A stretch of DNA of 64,000 bases from Marinococcus halotolerans DSM 16375 (GTDB lineage: Bacteria; Bacillota; Bacilli; Bacillales; Marinococcaceae), in NCBI RefSeq assembly GCF_000420725.1, contig NZ_ATVM01000009.1, positions 1 to 64,000 of the forward strand, in the 5' to 3' direction. A program made the translations under genes and the position numbers. Positions 58,648 through 64,000 of this stretch are shown in pieces; the stretch's first letter is position 1; each line of letters begins with the position of its first letter. The notes under the pieces are model-generated. The model was not told the origin of the DNA. It saw only the letters and a program-made list of their open reading frames with translations, and did no database searches.

Positions 58648-58786
58648 ATTTCTATTGTATCATGAATACTGGATCTTAAAGCAGTTAATCACCTCTAAAG
58701 CCCGAATTCGCGGAATACACTTTTTTATTAATTGTGTAATAATATGGATAGAGCTTGATTAACTAGTCTTTAGGAGGAATGCAGTA

Positions 58787-58894
58787 ATGTCCAAAGCGTA
58801 TTTGTGTAAAATAGCAACTTTTGCCATAATGGCATCATTTGCAGCTGCTACTGGGGATTTCCAAACTCTAGTCAACCTGCCTGGAGTAGCTTAA
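58787..58894 (+). CDS. 35-residue putative secreted signalling peptide precursor
   Basis: A small gene not called by ordinary gene finding. The ATG at 58787 has AGGAGG (58772-58777) 9 bp upstream, and the frame runs to TAA at 58892. The product begins MSKAYLCK, continues with a hydrophobic stretch rich in Ala, Ile, Met and Phe (residues 9-22, ending in AAATG) and ends in DFQTLVNLPGVA. This is the layout of Phr/PapR precursors: export signal, then a short mature peptide at the C-terminus. The last seven residues, VNLPGVA, have Leu-Pro at positions 3 and 4, as in PapR heptapeptides such as ADLPFEF. It is divergent from the PlcR-like gene, so it is its likely ligand. Confidence 0.7.
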   Translation: MSKAYLCKIATFAIMASFAAATGDFQTLVNLPGVA

Positions 58895-58974
58895 TATCTA
58901 AGTTCTAAGTGTAAACCGTCACTCTCGACACTTTTCACACCATTAACCAAGCTTACCCCTGTTATATTTTTTGT

Positions 58975-59010
58975 ATCCCTTGCAGTTTAGCTGGCAGGGG
59001 ATTCTTTTTG
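58975..59010 (+). terminator. terminator downstream of the peptide gene
   Basis: ATCCCTTGC pairs with GCAGGGGAT (58975-58983, 58994-59002, one G-T pair), followed by TCTTTTTG on the + strand, 80 bp after the peptide stop. It supports an independent short transcript. The stretch 58895-58974 holds nothing else I recognise. Confidence 0.65.
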
Positions 59011-59053
59011 ATTACTTATTGCTTGACCATTCATCGACACAGGAGGCCCGGCC

Positions 59054-59365
59054 ATGCATTCCGACCAACATATTGCTTATTTTGTAGATCAATTTTTACA
59101 CCAGCTGGATCACGCGGATGATCCGGCTAAGCTCTGTGAGCTCCGCGACCGTGTTTTTGAACAGGGGACTCTTATCGGTACCCGCCTCCCTTACATTGAA
59201 ATGATGGGCACACTTTGGTATAAGCGCCCTTCTATCCTTCAGGAGGCGCTTGAGGATGAGCCTGTCTGCTACGGAGTTTTGGTTGATACGTTTGAGCATA
59301 TTTCTTCGAACCAGTTTGTATATATGCGCTGGCGGCTGCACGAATGGGCCAGGCTTTCTGCCTAA
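59054..59365 (+). CDS. hypothetical protein, helical, 103 residues
   Basis: Not recognised. AGGAGG lies 9 bp before the ATG, so it is probably expressed. The protein is soluble, acidic and mostly helical (HIAYFVDQFLHQLDHADDP, then LCELRDRVFEQGTLIGTRLPY). The conserved-looking LPYIEMMGTLWYKRPSILQEAL resembles no domain I can name. It lies downstream of the signalling cassette, but a terminator separates them. Confidence 0.65.
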   Translation: MHSDQHIAYFVDQFLHQLDHADDPAKLCELRDRVFEQGTLIGTRLPYIEMMGTLWYKRPSILQEALEDEPVCYGVLVDTFEHISSNQFVYMRWRLHEWARLSA

Positions 59366-59438
59366 ACAGAAAAAGAGTTATATTCAGCTGATTATCGGGA
59401 AAATACTCTCCACCTATAGTTTACGGAGGGGATAAAAA

Positions 59439-60026
59439 ATGGCTGAGTTTACCGTGGATTCCCAAATATACCTTCGCCCGTTTAAAGATCAGGACGCCGC
59501 CGATTATCTGCAGCTGGTGGAGGATAATCGTTCTTACCTGCGACACTGGCTCCCGTGGGTGGATAAAACGCGTGAGCTGCGCGATGTACTCCGTTTTTTT
59601 GAGCACCGGGCCAGACTCGCCCGTCGCGGCAAATCCTACACGTTTGGCATCTGGTACAAAGGCAGACTCGCCGGGGCGATCAGCTTCAACCACGTGTACC
59701 GGTGGACCCGGCGCACCGTTATTGGCTACTGGCTCGCCGCTCCTTTTCAGGGCAAAGGCATTATGACCCGGGCAGTACAGACATTGACTGATTACGCCTT
59801 TCGGGATATTCATCTCCGGCGTGTGGATATTTGTGTTGCTCCGGACAACCGGCCCAGTCGTTCGATCCCGGAGCGCCTCGGCTTTGAAAAATATAAATAT
59901 GTGCGCAATGCCGAATGGCTGTATGACCATTACGTCGATCATGTCGTCTATACCATGCGCTCGCGTTTTTGGTTTCCGGCCATCCTCGGTACTGGTATAG
60001 AGCATACAAAAACCCCGCAATTTTAA
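59439..60026 (+). CDS. GNAT N-acetyltransferase, RimL/YdaF type
   Basis: A 195-residue acetyltransferase. The opening IYLRPFKDQDAADYLQLVEDNRSYLRHWLPWVD, broken by the usual loop, is typical of the RimL/YdaF group. IGYWLAAPFQGKGIMTRAVQTL is the acetyl-CoA loop, and LRRVDICVAPDNRPSRSIPERLGFE follows. The C-terminal 25 residues extend beyond the domain. It resembles the protein at 34046-34594. RBS GGAGGGG precedes the ATG. It converges on gatB with a shared terminator. Confidence 0.86.
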   Translation: MAEFTVDSQIYLRPFKDQDAADYLQLVEDNRSYLRHWLPWVDKTRELRDVLRFFEHRARLARRGKSYTFGIWYKGRLAGAISFNHVYRWTRRTVIGYWLAAPFQGKGIMTRAVQTLTDYAFRDIHLRRVDICVAPDNRPSRSIPERLGFEKYKYVRNAEWLYDHYVDHVVYTMRSRFWFPAILGTGIEHTKTPQF

Positions 60027-60041
60027 CGTTGCGGGGTTTTT
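60008..60041. terminator. bidirectional terminator between the GNAT gene and gatB
   Basis: AAAAACCCCGCAA pairs with TTGCGGGGTTTTT (60008-60020, 60029-60041). The GNAT stop codon lies in the loop. Confidence 0.88.
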
Positions 60042-60045
60042 CGTA

Positions 60046-61482
60046 TTAGCGCTGTTCCATGCCTTCAAGAATTAAAGAGTTCACCATTTGCGGGTTGGCT
60101 TTCCCCTTCGTTTCCTTCATCACCTGGCCGACCAGGAAGCCGAGCGCTTTATCTTTTCCGTTTTTGTAGTCTTCGATCGACTGCGGATTGTTATCGAGTA
60201 TACCATCGACGACCTGCTTAAGTTCTCCTTCATCGGAGATCTGCATAAGTCCTTTGTCTTTTACGATCTGTTCCGGATCGCCGCCCTGCTCCATTACATC
60301 TGCAAAAACCTGCTTAGCGATTTTGCTTGAAATGGTGCCCTTTTCAATGAGTTCAATCAGCTTGGCGAGCGACTGCGGGGTGAGCGCCGTCTCTTCAATA
60401 TCCATATCGTTATTGTTTAAATAGCCGCTTACCTCGCCCATCAGCCAGTTGGCTGTGAGCTTGCTGTCCGCTCCGGCATCCACAGTTTCCTGGAAAAAGT
60501 CCGCGATTGCTTTGGACTGCACCAGCACTGATGCGTCGTATTCGGAAAGACCGAAATCCTCAATGTAACGCTTCTTCCGGGCGTCCGGGAGCTCGGGAAT
60601 TAATGAACGGATTCGTGATTTCCAGTCTTCGTTGATATAGTACGTAACCAGGTCCGGCTCCGGGAAGTAACGGTAATCGTCCGAGCCTTCTTTGATACGC
60701 ATCAGAACAGTTTCTTTTTTCGCGTCATCCCACCGGCGCGTTTCCTGCAGCACTTCCCCGCCGGCAAGCAGTTCTTTTTCCTGACGCTCTTCTTCAAACG
60801 CCAGCCCTTTTTGCACATTCGTAAACGAGTTCAAGTTTTTCAGCTCAGTTTTCGTACCGAATTCCTGCTGGCCTGCCGGACGGATGGAAATGTTCGCATC
60901 ACAACGGAGCGATCCTTCTTCCATTTTGCAGTCGGACACGTCGGTATACTGCAGAATCGCCTTTAGTTTTTCCAGATAGGCGTAGCCCTCCTCCGGTGTC
61001 GTAATATCCGGCTCGGACACAATTTCAATCAGCGGCGTCCCGACGCGGTTAAAATCGACAAGAGAGTGTCCTCCGTCTTCATCGTGCGTGAGCTTTCCGG
61101 CATCTTCTTCCATATGAATACGGGTGATACCGATACGCTTCCGCCCGTTTTCTTCTGTTTCAATGTCAATCCAGCCGTTTTCTCCGATCGGCTGGTCAAA
61201 CTGGGAAATTTGATAAGCCTTAGGATTGTCTGGATAAAAGTAGTTTTTCCGGTCGAATTTCGTTTCTGCAGCAATGTCGCAATTCAATGCGAGCGCTGCT
61301 TTCATGGCGAAGTTAACCGCCTGCTCATTCAAAACCGGCAGCACTCCCGGATGGCCCAGACAGACCGGGCACGTATGCGTATTCGGAGGAGCACCAAATT
61401 CGGTTGAGCAGTTGCAGAAGATCTTTGTGTTTGTTTTTAACTCTGCATGGACTTCGAGTCCAATGATTGTTTCAAAGTTCAT
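60046..61482 (-). CDS. gatB: Asp-tRNA(Asn)/Glu-tRNA(Gln) amidotransferase subunit B
   Basis: A 478-residue, full-length GatB. It phosphorylates the misacylated Glu-tRNA(Gln) or Asp-tRNA(Asn) and passes it to ammonia from GatA. The family blocks are [33 protein letters not shown] (zinc Cys) and [16 protein letters not shown]; the C-terminal YqeY-like tail binds tRNA. The start at 61482 has GGAGG upstream and gives the usual N-terminus [12 protein letters not shown]; the longer frame does not. It is third in the gatCAB operon, 16 bp after gatA. Confidence 0.96.
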   Translation of the reverse strand: MNFETIIGLEVHAELKTNTKIFCNCSTEFGAPPNTHTCPVCLGHPGVLPVLNEQAVNFAMKAALALNCDIAAETKFDRKNYFYPDNPKAYQISQFDQPIGENGWIDIETEENGRKRIGITRIHMEEDAGKLTHDEDGGHSLVDFNRVGTPLIEIVSEPDITTPEEGYAYLEKLKAILQYTDVSDCKMEEGSLRCDANISIRPAGQQEFGTKTELKNLNSFTNVQKGLAFEEERQEKELLAGGEVLQETRRWDDAKKETVLMRIKEGSDDYRYFPEPDLVTYYINEDWKSRIRSLIPELPDARKKRYIEDFGLSEYDASVLVQSKAIADFFQETVDAGADSKLTANWLMGEVSGYLNNNDMDIEETALTPQSLAKLIELIEKGTISSKIAKQVFADVMEQGGDPEQIVKDKGLMQISDEGELKQVVDGILDNNPQSIEDYKNGKDKALGFLVGQVMKETKGKANPQMVNSLILEGMEQR

Positions 61483-61498
61483 GGTCCTGGTTCCTCCC

Positions 61499-62956
61499 CT
61501 ATAATTCCGGTCTGGCTTTATGGTGTTCAGTTGCCTGCTCAAAAGCGTGAGCAACTGTATAGATCGTTTCTTCAGCAAACGGCTTGGCTATAATCTGCAG
61601 GCCTACCGGCAGATTGTCCGAGAAGCCGCAAGGCACTGAAATCGCCGGAATGCCCGCCAGGTTTACAGGAATAGTCAGAATGTCGTTGGCGTACATGGTG
61701 AGCGGGTCATCGAGCTGTTCCCCAAGTTTAAACGCGGTCGTCGGTGCTGTCGGCCCGACGATGACGTCATAGTCGGCAAATACTTTTTCGAAATCCCGGC
61801 GGATGAGCGTCCGTACCTGCTGAGCCTTCTTGTAGTACGCATCATAATACCCGGCGCTCAAAGCAAAGGTTCCAAGCATAATCCGGCGCTTTACTTCTTC
61901 GCCGAAGCCTTTGCTTCTGGTTTCTTTATACATTTCCACCAGGTCCTTCGCGTTTTCATCGCGGACACCATAGCGGACACCGTCAAAGCGGGCCAGGTTG
62001 GCTGAAGCCTCTGAAGAAGCAATCAAATAGTATGCGGCAACTGCGTATTTTGAATGCGGCAGGGAGACTTCCTCCCATACAGCGCCCTGCTCCTCCAGAA
62101 CTTTCAGAGCTTCAAGCACTCGCTGTTTAACGCCTTCATCCACACCTTCTCCGATGTATTCGGACGGCACACCAATTTTCAGGCCTTTGACGTCCTTGCC
62201 AAGTGCTTCTAAATAATCTGGTACCTGCACGTCTGCAGATGTTGAGTCGTTCTCCGAATGGCCGGCGATCTGCTGCAATACATAAGCATTATCTTCCACC
62301 GAACGGGTAAGCGGCCCAATCTGATCGAGAGAAGAAGCAAATGCAACGAGACCGTACCGGGATACGCGGCCGTAGGTAGGCTTCAAGCCGACAACTCCGC
62401 AGTAGGACGCCGGCTGGCGGATGGATCCGCCCGTATCAGACCCTAACGAAAACAGCACTTCGCCGGCTGCCACAGAGGCTGCCGAACCACCGCTTGAGCC
62501 GCCTGGAACGTATTCAGTGTTCCACGGATTTCTCGTTTCCTGCACACCGGAGTTCTCTGTCGAGGATCCCATGGCGAATTCGTCCATGTTCAGCTTCCCG
62601 ATGGTCACCGTCTCTGCCTCTCCAAGCTTATCCATCACGGTCGCATTATGAACCGGATCAAAGTTTGCAAGCAGCTGGCTCGCGCAGGTGGTCCGCAGGT
62701 CCTCGGTGATAATATTGTCTTTAATGCCTGCTGGCATGCCAAACAAAAACGGTACCTCGCCGCCGTTTTGTATCTGCTTGTCGAGCTTTTCAGCCTGCTC
62801 GAGGGCCCGGTCTTCATTTAACGTTAAAAACGCTTTTACGTCTGTGTCTACTTCACGAATACGGGCAAATGAAGCTTTCACCAGTTCGGCGACAGTTACT
62901 TCCTGGTTTTTTAATTTCGTATGTAACGACGCTACACTTTCTTCCAAAATGGACAT
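61499..62956 (-). CDS. gatA: Asp-tRNA(Asn)/Glu-tRNA(Gln) amidotransferase subunit A
   Basis: A 485-residue amidase that frees ammonia from glutamine. The catalytic triad Lys79 (GIKDN), Ser154 (PGGSSGGS) and Ser178 (DTGGSIRQP) is intact and at the same numbers as in S. aureus GatA. It forms the GatCAB complex needed because Bacillaceae lack GlnRS. It lies 17 bp after gatC. Confidence 0.97.
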   Translation of the reverse strand: MSILEESVASLHTKLKNQEVTVAELVKASFARIREVDTDVKAFLTLNEDRALEQAEKLDKQIQNGGEVPFLFGMPAGIKDNIITEDLRTTCASQLLANFDPVHNATVMDKLGEAETVTIGKLNMDEFAMGSSTENSGVQETRNPWNTEYVPGGSSGGSAASVAAGEVLFSLGSDTGGSIRQPASYCGVVGLKPTYGRVSRYGLVAFASSLDQIGPLTRSVEDNAYVLQQIAGHSENDSTSADVQVPDYLEALGKDVKGLKIGVPSEYIGEGVDEGVKQRVLEALKVLEEQGAVWEEVSLPHSKYAVAAYYLIASSEASANLARFDGVRYGVRDENAKDLVEMYKETRSKGFGEEVKRRIMLGTFALSAGYYDAYYKKAQQVRTLIRRDFEKVFADYDVIVGPTAPTTAFKLGEQLDDPLTMYANDILTIPVNLAGIPAISVPCGFSDNLPVGLQIIAKPFAEETIYTVAHAFEQATEHHKARPEL

Positions 62957-62973
62957 ACGTTATCTCCCTTCTT

Positions 62974-63264
62974 TTACTCCAGCACGGATGGTACTTTGAC
63001 CAGGCCGTCTTTTTGGTCCGGAGCATTTTTTAATGCTTCCTCCCGGTCAAGCGATGGTTGAATAGTGTCTTCACGCAGTACGTTGTGAATATCCAGTACG
63101 TGGGATGTCGGCTCCACGTCAGTCGTATCAAGTTCATCGAGCTGTTCAGCAAAACCAATGATCGCATCAAGCTCTTCGGTCAGCTTTTCCACATCCTCGT
63201 CTGAAACAGAAAGTCGTGCCAGATGGGCCACGTGCTCCACGTCTTCTTTTGAAATATGAGCCAT
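62974..63264 (-). CDS. gatC: Asp-tRNA(Asn)/Glu-tRNA(Gln) amidotransferase subunit C
   Basis: A 96-residue GatC, which wraps around GatA and GatB and stabilises them. The N-terminal [22 protein letters not shown] and the C-terminal [19 protein letters not shown] are typical. RBS AGGAGG precedes the ATG. It is the first gene of gatCAB. Confidence 0.95.
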   Translation of the reverse strand: MAHISKEDVEHVAHLARLSVSDEDVEKLTEELDAIIGFAEQLDELDTTDVEPTSHVLDIHNVLREDTIQPSLDREEALKNAPDQKDGLVKVPSVLE

Positions 63265-63330
63265 CAGTTTTTCCTCCTTTAAATGCTTCTGTCGTTCTTC
63301 TGTCGTGACAATACTCTGATCATATCAAAG

Positions 63331-63358
63331 AAAAAGGAAAGCGGGCAACTGTGCCCAC
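63331..63358 (-). terminator. terminator after camS
   Basis: GCGGGCA / TGCCCAC (63341-63347, 63352-63358, one G-T pair) with a 4-nt loop and TTTCCTTTTT on the minus strand. Confidence 0.6.
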
Positions 63359-63374
63359 TTCCCGCGCTCACAAA

Positions 63375-64000
63375 TTACTCATTGTATACGTGAACGTACA
63401 TATCTTCTCCCGGTTCTTTTGTAATTAACGCTTCCTGGCCGGCAGAGGAATTAATATTTACTTCAACTTCAAGACCGTCCGGAAAAATGTCTTCTGTTTT
63501 ATCCGCCACGTGCTGGGTAAAGGCAATAATTTCTGTTTTACTGTAAAACTGAATTGGGATATCAATCGTCAGGCTGTCGAGTTCGCCGTTGACGTAATGA
63601 CCCTCTCCAACCACACCGACTGTAGTATCAAAAAAGCTGTTCACTTCATTACTAAACTCATCAAACATTTCGGAATCCGAACGGTTATTTTCCTCTGCTT
63701 CCGAGGACGGGAACAGATAGTTTGATTCATTTAACTCATTCCAGTTTCCGGGTTCCTGTCCCGGATCAGCCATACCAGTGGCAATAAACGTTCCCGGCAC
63801 GCTCGAATCCCGCGGCGCCTCCTGAAAGACAGTAAACATAATCGGTACTTCTTCAATCCGATCCGAATTCTCACGTTCATCGTTCCGCAGACGCTCGGTA
63901 ATTTCTTCTGCAATACGCTGTGCATCCTCGAGAGCATTCTCTTCACTGATGGACTCCTCAAGCCACGGGCCGTATGTACCGTCTTCATATTCTTCGCGGA
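63375..64000 (-). CDS. camS: CamS-family sex pheromone lipoprotein, C-terminal part, cut by window end
   Basis: The reading frame is open from 64000 to the stop at 63375, giving the last 208 residues. The segment EEVPIMFTVFQEAPRDSSVPGTFIATG and the C-terminal GLEVEVNINSSAGQEALI match CamS (YerH in B. subtilis). CamS is a lipoprotein whose signal peptide is the source of a sex pheromone in enterococci and staphylococci. The lipobox would be outside the window. The gene precedes gatCAB as in B. subtilis, where yerH is near gatC. Confidence 0.87.
   Translation of the reverse strand, partial: REEYEDGTYGPWLEESISEENALEDAQRIAEEITERLRNDERENSDRIEEVPIMFTVFQEAPRDSSVPGTFIATGMADPGQEPGNWNELNESNYLFPSSEAEENNRSDSEMFDEFSNEVNSFFDTTVGVVGEGHYVNGELDSLTIDIPIQFYSKTEIIAFTQHVADKTEDIFPDGLEVEVNINSSAGQEALITKEPGEDMYVHVYNE

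Noticed and set aside
1-64000. CRISPR array, prophage, tRNA or rRNA genes
   Set aside because: I found no regularly spaced direct repeats, phage structural genes or cloverleaf-like sequences on reading the window.

Overview
The window looks like a chromosomal segment of a Gram-positive, low-to-mid GC Bacillaceae bacterium. The signs are strong AGGAGG-type ribosome binding sites, frequent GTG and TTG starts, wall teichoic acid genes, the GatCAB amidotransferase, a YteA-like zinc-finger protein, DUF2512, DUF4317 and DUF779 proteins, CcpA-type cre sites and Fur boxes. Several secreted or regulatory proteins are rich in Asp and Glu, which would suit a salt- or alkali-adapted species, but that is inference and I do not name a genus.

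Layout. 1-343: tail of an IS3-family transposase. 0.4-7.3 kb: YeeE-type sulfur transporter, divergent TetR regulator with a 14-helix MFS exporter, metE and a GNAT enzyme. 7.4-13.0 kb: MMPL/RND exporter translationally coupled to a MarR repressor, then a GntR/FadR regulator divergent from cstA. 13.1-20.5 kb: ArAE-type membrane protein, a TPP enzyme of the acetolactate synthase family, a GAF-GAF-PAS-GGDEF-EAL protein, a quinone oxidoreductase-like protein and an excalibur surface protein. 20.6-22.7 kb: esterase, UPF0158 and GNAT operon. 22.7-29.6 kb: wall teichoic acid block (tagH, tagG, tagB-like, tagD and a very large TagF-like transferase). 29.7-39.8 kb: carboxylesterase, glpF with an attenuator-like leader, DUF2512, YteA-like protein, SDR, C45 Ntn-hydrolase, GNATs, a small Cse60-like protein, alpha/beta hydrolase, SRPBCC and GAF-STAS proteins.

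39.9-47.1 kb holds a five-gene NIS siderophore operon in the order decarboxylase, IucA-type synthetase, acetyltransferase, N-hydroxylase, IucC-type synthetase, preceded by two Fur boxes. The order equals rhbBCDEF and suggests a citrate dihydroxamate of the schizokinen/rhizobactin kind. 47.2-56.7 kb: PRC-barrel protein, DUF4317, rlmD, a Kv-like potassium channel, a PAT-type acetyltransferase, a Kv-beta-like aldo/keto reductase, and an aldehyde dehydrogenase-DUF779 operon under a likely cre site. 56.7-64 kb: dagK, a quorum-sensing-like cassette, a hypothetical gene, a GNAT, gatCAB and the C-terminal part of camS.

The main discovery candidate lies at 57.68-58.89 kb. A PlcR-like HTH-TPR (RRNPP) regulator is divergent from a 35-residue gene at 58787-58894. 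This small gene has a strong RBS, a signal-peptide-like N-terminus and a C-terminus ending VNLPGVA, whose Leu-Pro aligns with that of PapR heptapeptides. A 22-bp near-palindrome sits in front of the regulator, and the region is visibly more AT-rich than its neighbours. This fits a self-contained, probably acquired peptide-signalling system. No tRNA, rRNA or CRISPR array was recognised.
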